Assembly (NCBI GenBank): GCA_045648175.1
Contig: JAZRNN010000064.1
Span: 1 to 19,215 of the forward strand
Length of the DNA stretch: 19,215 nucleotides
Source of the DNA: SIG440 sp045648175
Lineage (GTDB): Bacteria > Bacillota > Clostridia > Monoglobales > Monoglobaceae
Reading direction: 5' to 3'
The notes under the pieces are model-generated. The model had not been told where the DNA came from, made no database searches, and worked only from the letters and a program-made list of their open reading frames with translations. Numbering within the stretch: the first letter of the stretch is position 1; each line of letters opens with the position of its first letter. The position numbers and the translations under genes were made by a program. Of this stretch, positions 1 through 5,963 are shown in pieces.

Positions 1-10
1 GGATAAAAAA

Positions 11-388
11 TTACTTCTTGAATTTATTTATCCATTCTAAAATTTCATCATATTTCATATTACCTGATGCAACTGATAGGCCGAAGTCAACAACATCTGA
101 ATTAGTACAGTTCATTTTTATACCCTCTGCCTCCAAAAAAGTGAGCATAACATATACACCAATTCTTTTATTCCCGTCAACAAATGCGCGGTTAGATATC
201 AAAGAAAATCCAAGACTTGCAGCCTTTTGCTCTTTTGTTTTATAAAGTTCTTCTCCCCCAAATGTAGCATATGCATTATTAAGTGCACTTTCTAATAATC
301 CAACATCTCTTACGCCGACACTACCGCCCGTTTCTTCTGATATTAATTGATGCAAAAGTAAAACCTTTTCTTTACTCAACTTAATCAT
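11..388 (-). CDS. doc: Doc-family (Fic fold) toxin with altered active site
   Basis: Death-on-curing toxin of a type II toxin-antitoxin pair, 125 aa, the usual length for this family. Doc proteins are Fic-fold kinases that inactivate EF-Tu by phosphorylation. The Fic loop is visible at residues 65-76 (NRAFVDGNKRIG). The family motif is H-x-F-x-(D/E)-G-N-K-R; here the phenylalanine, acidic residue, GNKR and the arginine are present but the catalytic His position (residue 67) is Arg, codon CGC, one transition from the His codon CAC. The N-terminal region (GLLESALNNAY, then FGGEELY) is typical of Firmicutes Doc. The start overlaps the antitoxin stop in ATGA, so the two are translationally coupled. 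Family assignment is firm; enzymatic activity is doubtful because that His is the essential base. The stop lies 10 bp from the window edge, so nothing can be said of what follows. Confidence 0.9.
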   Translation of the reverse strand: MIKLSKEKVLLLHQLISEETGGSVGVRDVGLLESALNNAYATFGGEELYKTKEQKAASLGFSLISNRAFVDGNKRIGVYVMLTFLEAEGIKMNCTNSDVVDFGLSVASGNMKYDEILEWINKFKK

Positions 389-627
389 TTTGCCAACTCC
401 TTTAAAGCAGGTTTAAATCTATTCATAATTCTCTTTGCCGCAACATCAATTTTCTCATCATCGGTAATATCAAAGTAGGAATTGGAATCTATATCAATAA
501 GCAAAAATTTGGGCTTGTTATTTTTAAATATAACCGCTTGACCATTATTTTCTGCAACTTTAGCAACCTTCGAGAAATTTTGATTAGCTTCTGTCATTGT
601 TGTAATTGTTTCAGTATTTATATTCAT
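385..627 (-). CDS. phd: Phd/YefM-family antitoxin
   Basis: Antitoxin partner of the downstream Doc protein, 80 aa. The N-terminal half (ITTMTEANQNFSKVAKVAENNG, residues 8-29, then QAVIFKNNKPKFLLID) matches the Phd/YefM DNA-binding fold, in which a short helix region and a beta strand form a dimer that binds the operon's own promoter. The C-terminal tail is the part that in this family wraps around and blocks Doc. An AGGAGGT ribosome site lies 4 bp before the ATG. The first-gene position, the ATGA overlap with the toxin and the consensus promoter with repeats upstream fit an autoregulated two-gene operon. Family assignment rests on sequence resemblance and on the partner gene. Confidence 0.88.
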   Translation of the reverse strand: MNINTETITTMTEANQNFSKVAKVAENNGQAVIFKNNKPKFLLIDIDSNSYFDITDDEKIDVAAKRIMNRFKPALKELAK

Positions 628-660
628 AATTACCTCCTATTATTTATGCAATAAATATAT

Positions 661-710
661 CCTATAATTTATATTATATACAAATTTTAGAATAATGTCA
701 ACCTATAATT
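661..710 (-). promoter_or_regulatory. phd-doc promoter flanked by a 9-bp direct repeat
   Basis: On the minus strand TTGACA (696-701) and TATAAT (673-678) are separated by exactly 17 bp, a perfect sigma-A promoter reading into phd. The 9-mer AATTATAGG (minus-strand sense) occurs twice in the same orientation, at 702-710 just upstream of the -35 box and at 661-669 just downstream of the -10 box. The copies are 41 bp apart, close to four helical turns, so they would lie on one face of the DNA. Binding by Phd is inference. Confidence 0.8.
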
Positions 711-789
711 CCTGATATCTTTACTATAATGTTTATGTTCAAACAATTTTTACCATTTTATTAAATTACCACAGCAATGCTATCCTTAG

Positions 790-864
790 AATACTATTTT
801 ACACGAAATTTGTCAATAATACATTTACAGTATTATTTATGTCTTTTTGGTTAATACTGTTTTA
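790..864 (+). promoter_or_regulatory. Operator-like repeats upstream of ptsI
   Basis: Three related sites lie in the gap before ptsI: AATACTATTTTA at 790-801, AATACTGTTTTA at 853-864 and, inverted, AATACTGTAAAT on the minus strand within 823-834. The last two form a perfect 9-bp inverted repeat, ACAGTATTA (827-835) and TAATACTGT (852-860), with a 16-bp spacer. A weak promoter candidate, TTGTCA (810-815) with TATTAT (831-836) at a short 15-bp spacing, overlaps the left arm. The pattern suggests binding sites for a dedicated regulator; which one is unknown, and the sequence does not match the usual CcpA cre consensus. Confidence 0.5.
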
Positions 865-892
865 AGAATACTTATCAGCAGGAGGAAAACCT

Positions 893-2512
893 ATGCTTGA
901 AATAAACGGAAAAAGTGTCTACAACGCATTAGCAATGGGAAAATTACACTTTTTGTGCAAATATCCCGACACGATAAAACGCCTTAAAGTTCAAGACACC
1001 AAAACGGAAGTTATGCGCTTTAACGATGCACGCACATCAGCAAAGAGCGAATTGCAGGCACTTTATAAAAAAGCGATTACCGAAGTTGGCGAGGCAAATG
1101 CTCAGGTTTTCCAGATTCACATTATGATGCTTGATGACGAGGACTACCACGGCGCAATCTCGGCAATGATACTTAATCAATCGGTAAATGCCGAATACGC
1201 CGTCAGTTATACATCGGATATCTTTGCCCGCACCTTCAGCGAAATGGATGACGAATATATGAAAGCGCGCGAAGCAGACGTCAGGGATATTGCAAAACGC
1301 CTTATCTCCATTCTGTCAGGAAACCACAATTCACAAAACCAACTGACCGAGCCATCCATAATTGTTGCAGACGACCTGACCCCCAGTGAAACCGTTCAGC
1401 TTGACAAAGAAAAAATTCTTGGATTTGTAACCTTTCAGGGTTCTGCATCATCACACACCGCAATTCTTGCACGGACAATGAACATCCCTGCCCTCATCTG
1501 CACGGGTGAAATAGAAAATATTCATAATCAAAAAACAGCAATCCTTGACGGTGCAAGCGGAACACTTTACATCGACCCCGATGATGATAAAATTGCTGAT
1601 TACAAAAAGCGAAAAGAGCTCGAAGATAACCGCACACGCCTTCTTGCCGAGCTCAAAGGCAAACCCAACGAAACAAAATCAGGCAAATCAATTAAGGTAT
1701 ATGCCAACATAGGCAGTCCCGCAGACCTTGCCATAGCTCTCCAAAATGATGCGGGTGGAATAGGGCTTTTCCGCAGTGAATTTTTATATCTTGAAAAAAA
1801 TACACCGCCAACCGAGGACGACCAATTTGTCAAATACAAAGAAGTTGCCGAGGGAATGTTCGGGAAGCAGGTAATTATCCGCACCTTGGACATTGGGGCA
1901 GACAAAAAAATCGGCTATTTTAATCTGCCGCACGAAGAAAATCCTGCCCTTGGTTTCAGGGCAATCCGTATATGCCTTACCGATACAAATCTTTTTAAAA
2001 CACAGCTTCGTGCCATCCTTCGTGCCTCTGCCTATGGCAATCTTGCCATAATGTTCCCTATGATTATTTCATTGCAGGAGGTACAATCAGCCAAAAAAAT
2101 TCTTGAGGAGGCAAAAACCGATCTAAAAGCAGAAGGCTTGCCTTTTAACGAAAATATCAAGGTGGGAATTATGATTGAAACGCCGGCGGCAGCAATTATC
2201 AGCGATATTCTCGCCCCCGAAGTAGATTTTTTCAGCATCGGCACCAATGATTTAAGCCAATATACCCTTGCCATCGACCGGCAGAATTCTCACTTAGAGC
2301 CATTTTTCGACCCACATCATCCCGCCCTTCTTCGCCTGATTGAAACAGTAGTCAAAAACGCCCACCTCTGCGGCAAATGGGCAGGAATATGCGGCGAGCT
2401 TGGAGCCGATTTATCCCTGACCGAAGAATTTTTAAAAATGGGGGTTGACGAACTCTCGGTTTCGCCGCCCTGTATCCTTAATATCCGTGAAAAAATACGC
2501 AGTATAGATTAA
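893..2512 (+). CDS. ptsI: PTS enzyme I (phosphoenolpyruvate-protein phosphotransferase)
   Basis: First phosphotransfer step of the sugar phosphotransferase system: takes phosphate from phosphoenolpyruvate on a histidine and passes it to HPr in the cytoplasm. 539 aa, a little shorter than the roughly 570 aa usual. The phospho-His motif GSASSHTAILAR is at 183-194 with His188. The PEP-binding TIM barrel carries the signature FFSIGTNDLSQYTLAIDRQN and ends with the catalytic Cys500 in GICGELGAD. An HPr-binding helical domain precedes the His domain. An AGGAGG site lies 7 bp before the ATG. It is the first gene of an operon with EIIA (29 bp on) and EIICB. No ptsH is seen, so HPr must come from another locus. 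The gap upstream holds operator-like repeats. Confidence 0.95.
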   Translation: MLEINGKSVYNALAMGKLHFLCKYPDTIKRLKVQDTKTEVMRFNDARTSAKSELQALYKKAITEVGEANAQVFQIHIMMLDDEDYHGAISAMILNQSVNAEYAVSYTSDIFARTFSEMDDEYMKAREADVRDIAKRLISILSGNHNSQNQLTEPSIIVADDLTPSETVQLDKEKILGFVTFQGSASSHTAILARTMNIPALICTGEIENIHNQKTAILDGASGTLYIDPDDDKIADYKKRKELEDNRTRLLAELKGKPNETKSGKSIKVYANIGSPADLAIALQNDAGGIGLFRSEFLYLEKNTPPTEDDQFVKYKEVAEGMFGKQVIIRTLDIGADKKIGYFNLPHEENPALGFRAIRICLTDTNLFKTQLRAILRASAYGNLAIMFPMIISLQEVQSAKKILEEAKTDLKAEGLPFNENIKVGIMIETPAAAIISDILAPEVDFFSIGTNDLSQYTLAIDRQNSHLEPFFDPHHPALLRLIETVVKNAHLCGKWAGICGELGADLSLTEEFLKMGVDELSVSPPCILNIREKIRSID

Positions 2513-2541
2513 GCCATTTAACTCAAATGAAAGGAGCCACT

Positions 2542-3012
2542 ATGTTTAAATTTTTCAAGAAGGAAAAAACACTTACTTCTGTTGCCAACGGTCGCATTAT
2601 TGGCATCACCAAAGTTCCCGATAAGGTTTTTTCGCAAAAAATCCTTGGTGACGGCTTTGGAGTAATTCCCACAACAGGTGATTTTTTCAGTCCGGCAAAC
2701 GGAGTTGTGACAGATGTTACCGACACTCTGCACGCTTACTGCATAACCACAGATGACGGACTTGAAATACTTGTCCACATAGGCATTGACACCGTAGAGC
2801 TTAAAGGTCAGGGCTTTACACCCCTTGTAAAGAAGGGTGACCACCTTGCGTCAGGGGATGCTCTTGCCCACGCCGACCTTGAGTTTTTAAAAGAAAAGGG
2901 CTACAGCACCGCAACCGCTGTGATAATCACCAACACCGAAAAGTTAAAAAGCTTCAAAGTTCTTGAGACACCAACAGCAAAAGCGGGCAGTCCCGCTATG
3001 ACATATAAATAG
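2542..3012 (+). CDS. PTS glucose-family EIIA component
   Basis: Cytoplasmic EIIA of the glucose/glucoside superfamily (Crr-like), which accepts phosphate from HPr and hands it to EIIB. 156 aa from the start chosen here. The phosphorylated His79 is in LVHIGIDTV and the second active-site His64 in TLHAYCI, 15 residues apart as in E. coli Crr (75 and 90). The PANGVV and KGDHL segments are also typical. An in-frame ATG at 2527 exists, but AAAGGAG directly follows it and sits 5 bp before the ATG at 2542, so the later start is preferred. It lies between ptsI and the EIICB permease, 41 bp before the latter, and presumably supplies the EIIA that this permease lacks. Sugar specificity cannot be read from this subunit. 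Confidence 0.92.
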   Translation: MFKFFKKEKTLTSVANGRIIGITKVPDKVFSQKILGDGFGVIPTTGDFFSPANGVVTDVTDTLHAYCITTDDGLEILVHIGIDTVELKGQGFTPLVKKGDHLASGDALAHADLEFLKEKGYSTATAVIITNTEKLKSFKVLETPTAKAGSPAMTYK

Positions 3013-3053
3013 CTTAAATTCCCCACCAATTTTAAGAAAGGATTTGAAAATCT

Positions 3054-4640
3054 ATGAAAAACAAAGGTGAAAACGGTCTTTTCAGTATTTTACAAAGAGT
3101 CGGACGTTCATTTATGTTGCCCATCGCATTGTTACCTATTGCGGGGCTTCTGCTTGGCATAGGCTCATCACTTACCAATCCAACCACCATACAGGCATAC
3201 AACCTTGGTGCAATACTAGGACCCGGAACATTTCTAAATTCCGTAATGCAAATTCTTGCACAAACAGGCAACATTGTCTTTGCAAATCTGCCCATAATAT
3301 TTGCTATGGGTGTTGCACTTGGTATGGCAGAAAAAGAACACGGTACAGCAGTACTCTCTGCGGCTATCGCCTTCTTTATTATGCACCAGACAATCTCCAC
3401 CCTTCTTTCAATTAACGGTCAGCTTGCCGAGGGTGTTATGCTTGAAGGTACTGTTGCCAATGTTGTAGGTATACAATCCCTAGAAATGGGTGTGTTTGGC
3501 GGTATTATTGTCGGACTTGGTGTTGCGGCACTTCACAACCGCTTTTACAAAATTCAGTTGCCCACCGTTATTTCGTTCTTCGGCGGTGTACGTTTTGTGC
3601 CTATCATCTCCACATTTGTGTATATTCTCGTAGGTCTTATTATGTATTTTGTGTGGCCATATATTCAGCGCGCAATTTATTCTCTTGGCGATTTAGTTCT
3701 GCGGTCGGGATATTTTGGCACATTTATCTACGGAACAATCGAGCGCGCCCTTATCCCCTTTGGTCTGCATCACGTATTTTATATGCCCTTCTGGCAAACA
3801 GGTCTTGGCGGAAGTATGGTTATTGACGGGCAAACCATTGCAGGTGCGCAAAACATCTTTTTTGCTCAGCTTGCATCCCCCTCTACAACACAGTTCTCTG
3901 TTGAGGCAACCCGTTTTATGAGCGGCAAGTTCCCCCTGATGATTTTTGGTCTGCCTGGTGCCGCACTTGCTATGTATTCTGTTGCAAAGCCATCAAAAAA
4001 GAAGGTTGCGGGCGGCTTGCTGCTTTCTGCGGCACTTACTTCAATCCTTACCGGTATTACCGAGCCAATAGAGTTTACCTTCCTCTTTGTTGCCCCGGTG
4101 CTGTATGTAATTCACAGTATTTTTGCAGGTCTTGCCTATATGATTATGCACATCCTGAATGTCGGCGTGGGTATGACCTTCTCGGGCGGTGTTATTGACC
4201 TCTTTTTATTCGGTATTCTTCAGGGCAACGACAAAACCAATTGGCTTAACGTTGTATGGGTTGGTATAATCTATTTTGCGGTATACTATTTCATATTCCG
4301 CTATCTTATCAAAAAATACAACTTTGTCACCCCCGGTCGTGAAGATGATGAAGCAGACACACGCCTTTATACCCGTAAGGACGTTAACGCCGCAAAGGAA
4401 GATAAATCTCCGCTTATTTTAGAGGGTCTTGGCGGTAAAGACAATCTTGTGAATGTGGATTGCTGTGCAACAAGACTCCGTATCACAGTAAAAGACAGTT
4501 CCAAGGTCAATGACAACCTGCTCCGTCAGAGCGGTGCCTCGGGCATAATCAAAAGCGGCTCGGGCGTTCAGGTTATCTACGGTCCAAGAGTCACGGTTAT
4601 AAAGAGCAACTTTGAGGATTATCTAGAATCAATAGAATAA
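3054..4640 (+). CDS. PTS EIICB permease, glucose/maltose (PtsG/MalX) family
   Basis: Membrane sugar transporter of the PTS, 528 aa, with EIIC first and EIIB at the C terminus and no EIIA. Residues about 18-425 hold many hydrophobic segments; the substrate-site motif GITEPIE is at 334-340. After a charged linker (about 428-452) the EIIB domain starts at LGGKDNLVNV and carries the phospho-acceptor Cys471 in DCCATRLR, the family signature. The product is imported phosphorylated sugar. The overall look resembles PtsG, MalX and NagE-type permeases; glucose, maltose, glucosamine or N-acetylglucosamine are all possible. AAGAAAGGA precedes the ATG. It is last in the ptsI-EIIA-EIICB operon and ends 1 bp before a perfect palindrome that probably stops transcription. 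Confidence 0.92.
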   Translation: MKNKGENGLFSILQRVGRSFMLPIALLPIAGLLLGIGSSLTNPTTIQAYNLGAILGPGTFLNSVMQILAQTGNIVFANLPIIFAMGVALGMAEKEHGTAVLSAAIAFFIMHQTISTLLSINGQLAEGVMLEGTVANVVGIQSLEMGVFGGIIVGLGVAALHNRFYKIQLPTVISFFGGVRFVPIISTFVYILVGLIMYFVWPYIQRAIYSLGDLVLRSGYFGTFIYGTIERALIPFGLHHVFYMPFWQTGLGGSMVIDGQTIAGAQNIFFAQLASPSTTQFSVEATRFMSGKFPLMIFGLPGAALAMYSVAKPSKKKVAGGLLLSAALTSILTGITEPIEFTFLFVAPVLYVIHSIFAGLAYMIMHILNVGVGMTFSGGVIDLFLFGILQGNDKTNWLNVVWVGIIYFAVYYFIFRYLIKKYNFVTPGREDDEADTRLYTRKDVNAAKEDKSPLILEGLGGKDNLVNVDCCATRLRITVKDSSKVNDNLLRQSGASGIIKSGSGVQVIYGPRVTVIKSNFEDYLESIE

Positions 4641-4641
4641 A

Positions 4642-4661
4642 AGAGGGGCAGCTGCCCCTCT
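4642..4661. terminator. Palindromic hairpin between convergent genes
   Basis: A perfect 20-bp palindrome with arms AGAGGGGCAG and CTGCCCCTCT lies directly after the EIICB stop and contains most of the tspO stop codon. Reading minus, the hairpin is followed by a moderately T-rich run (TTTATTCTATT); reading plus the flank is A-rich. It can act as a shared terminator, better for the minus-strand gene. The U tract is weak both ways. Confidence 0.6.
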
Positions 4662-5130
4662 AATTCAAAATATAAATAGCTAAGTTAAGATACGCGGCAA
4701 ATGTTACCCATAAAAAATACGGAATATTTATTATTGCCGCAATCTTATCAATTTTATAAAATTGCAACAGCATAATAATTATAAGTCCCCACAAAGCAAT
4801 CAGCCAGATAAATGCAAATAAAAATGCCCTTAGATTAAAAAATATCAGGCTCCAAAAAAAATTAAAAGCCAACTGCAAAATATATGTCTTAAGGGCATTT
4901 GTTGTTTCTTGGGGCAAAGCCTCTTTCTTAAGGTAAACTCTTGCGCTGCCGATACCCATTAATATGTAAAGAATGGTCCACACTATCGGGAAGAGTATCG
5001 GCGGCGGTGCAAGGGGCGGCTTTACTATTTCGCCGTACAGCATCATGTTACCGCTTGTTAAAATTGATGCAAGCCCGCCAACCGCAAGCGGAATTAGAAT
5101 TCCAATCAGATAAACCCTGAATTTGTTCAT
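4660..5130 (-). CDS. tspO: TspO/MBR family tryptophan-rich sensory protein
   Basis: Integral membrane protein of the translocator/peripheral benzodiazepine receptor family, 156 aa, the usual size for bacterial TspO. Five hydrophobic segments are visible (about 8-27, 43-62, 79-99, 103-124 and 131-155). Family hallmarks are KPPLAPPPILFPIVWTILY (37-55), QLAFNFFWS in the third segment and PYFLWVTFAAYLNLAIY at the end. Members bind tetrapyrroles and other hydrophobic ligands; the physiological role in anaerobes is unclear. An AGGAGG site is correctly placed before the ATG. It is a single gene, convergent with the PTS operon and divergent from the tRNA operon. I see no convincing promoter in the very AT-rich gap upstream. 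Confidence 0.92.
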   Translation of the reverse strand: MNKFRVYLIGILIPLAVGGLASILTSGNMMLYGEIVKPPLAPPPILFPIVWTILYILMGIGSARVYLKKEALPQETTNALKTYILQLAFNFFWSLIFFNLRAFLFAFIWLIALWGLIIIMLLQFYKIDKIAAIINIPYFLWVTFAAYLNLAIYILN

Positions 5131-5211
5131 TATATAAATCGCCTCCTGCCTAAAACTTATGCAGCAAAATCAGCTATAATACAAATTTTTTAATTTTTTT
5201 ATAAAAAACCC

Positions 5212-5240
5212 TTGACAAATTATTCATTTGGTATTATAAT
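5212..5240 (+). promoter_or_regulatory. Promoter of the tRNA operon
   Basis: TTGACA (5212-5217) and TATAAT (5235-5240) with an exact 17-bp spacer, about 20 bp before the first tRNA: both hexamers match the sigma-A consensus fully, as expected for a stable-RNA promoter. Confidence 0.9.
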
Positions 5241-5260
5241 AAACGAGTTGATTTGAAGAT

Positions 5261-5345
5261 GCGAGCATGCTGGAATAGGCAGACAGGCACGTTTGAGGGG
5301 CGTGTGTCAACCGACGTGTGGGTTCAAGTCCCACTGCTCGCACCA
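5261..5345 (+). tRNA. tRNA-Leu (anticodon GAG)
   Basis: Acceptor stem GCGAGCA (5261-5267) pairs perfectly with TGCTCGC (5335-5341). The anticodon stem CACGT/GCGTG encloses the loop TTGAGGG, giving anticodon GAG, which reads CUU and CUC. A long variable arm follows, as expected of class II tRNA-Leu, and the T arm contains GGTTCAAGTCC. Discriminator A and an encoded CCA end (5343-5345) are present. First gene of a two-tRNA unit. Confidence 0.96.
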
Positions 5346-5364
5346 AATTAATTTTTTTATATTT

Positions 5365-5438
5365 TGCCGGATTGTGTAAAGGTAGCACAGCAGACTCTGA
5401 CTCTGTTTGTCTGGGTTCGAATCCTAGTCCGGCAGCCA
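5365..5438 (+). tRNA. tRNA-Gln (anticodon CUG)
   Basis: Acceptor stem TGCCGGA (5365-5371) pairs with TCCGGCA (5428-5434). The anticodon stem GCAGA/TCTGT encloses CTCTGAC, giving anticodon CUG, which reads CAG. The T loop TTCGAAT is canonical; discriminator G and an encoded CCA (5436-5438) are present. It starts 19 bp after tRNA-Leu and is followed at once by a terminator. The more general UUG isoacceptor must be elsewhere. Confidence 0.95.
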
Positions 5439-5440
5439 GA

Positions 5441-5471
5441 AAAAAGCAAGCACATTGTGCTTGCTTTTTTT
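5441..5471 (+). terminator. Terminator of the tRNA operon
   Basis: Inverted repeat GCAAGCACA (5446-5454) / TGTGCTTGC (5456-5464) followed by seven T and preceded by five A: a classic intrinsic terminator two bases after the CCA end of tRNA-Gln. Confidence 0.92.
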
Positions 5472-5510
5472 ATGTCTAATGGTCGTCCATTTTGTCCGTT
5501 TTTACAGGTA

Positions 5511-5611
5511 TATAATAAAATTATAACAAAGGAAACATCTTATTACTTTGACTGAAACTATTGAAAAGGAAGGCTGTTTAAAAACTGTGTTTTTAAACAG
5601 CCCCTTTTTTT
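5511..5611 (+). other. Non-coding stretch with -10-like box and orphan terminator
   Basis: The 5439-5693 gap contains no convincing gene. A TATAAT at 5511-5516 (no good -35) is followed by about 55 bp of unassigned sequence and then by a strong hairpin, so a short transcript of roughly 90 nt is possible. A 21-codon reading frame from a TTG at 5548 runs through the hairpin itself and is not credible as a protein. A small RNA or the remnant of a deleted gene are the main alternatives. Confidence 0.3.
5572..5611 (+). terminator. Strong intrinsic terminator without an obvious gene
   Basis: Perfect 13-bp stem, GGCTGTTTAAAAA (5572-5584) and TTTTTAAACAGCC (5590-5602), 5-nt loop, then CC and seven T. 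It comes 100 bp after the tRNA terminator, with no recognisable gene between the two. Confidence 0.85.
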
Positions 5612-5639
5612 AATATACTTTGGGCAAACAATGCAAATA

Positions 5640-5668
5640 TTGCATTTAACGGCGAGATATGCTATACT
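5640..5668 (+). promoter_or_regulatory. Promoter of the DUF1294-formyltransferase pair
   Basis: TTGCAT (5640-5645) and TATACT (5663-5668) at 17-bp spacing, ending 25 bp before the ATG of the DUF1294 gene. Confidence 0.7.
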
Positions 5669-5693
5669 GTAAAAAACAAAAACAGGTGATACT

Positions 5694-5963
5694 ATGATAT
5701 ATAACTATATTTTTATCGGTTGGAATATCTTTGTTATGCTGATTTTCGGCATTGACAAACTTCTTGCACGGCGAAAGAAAAAGCGAATAAGTGAAAAAAG
5801 CCTTTTACTTTTAGCATTTTTGTTTGGTGGCTTTGGTGCAATATTTGGAATGGTAGTATTTAACCACAAAACAAGCAAGGTGAAATTCCGATTTTTAACT
5901 CCCTTAGCTGTAATCTTGAATATAGTCCTTTTATATGTCATCCAAAGGAGTGGATTGCTTTGA
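5694..5963 (+). CDS. DUF1294 family small membrane protein
   Basis: Small membrane protein of 89 aa in the DUF1294 family, function unknown. The N-terminal segment (about 3-19) and two later ones (about 37-55 and 68-84) are hydrophobic. Between them lies a basic stretch (ARRKKKRISEKSLLLLAFLFGG) and the hallmark FGMVVFNHKTSKVKFR, both characteristic of the family. In some bacteria the domain is fused to a cold-shock domain; here it stands alone. CAGGTGAT serves as ribosome site. The last codons contain AAAGGAG and the stop overlaps the TTG start of the next gene by 4 bp, so the two are coupled. That coupling is the only hint of function. Confidence 0.85.
   Translation: MIYNYIFIGWNIFVMLIFGIDKLLARRKKKRISEKSLLLLAFLFGGFGAIFGMVVFNHKTSKVKFRFLTPLAVILNIVLLYVIQRSGLL

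Noticed and set aside
628..892. CcpA cre site before ptsI
   Set aside because: No match to the WTGNNANCGNWNNCW consensus; the repeats present are of another type.
1600..2274. Minus-strand frames of 80-101 codons opposite ptsI
   Set aside because: Shadows of the ptsI reading frame with no recognisable domains.
5131..5211. tspO promoter on the minus strand
   Set aside because: Only AT-rich matches with poor spacing; nothing that stands out above background.
5415..5471. tRNA-Gln 3' end as attachment site of an integrated element
   Set aside because: No integrase gene and no second copy of the tRNA 3' end found in the window.
5364..5555. Open frame of 63 codons across the tRNA-Gln gene
   Set aside because: It covers a complete tRNA and its terminator and has no ribosome site or family resemblance.
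5548..5613. Short peptide frame starting with TTG before the orphan terminator
   Set aside because: It runs through the terminator stem and T tract; no credible ribosome site spacing.
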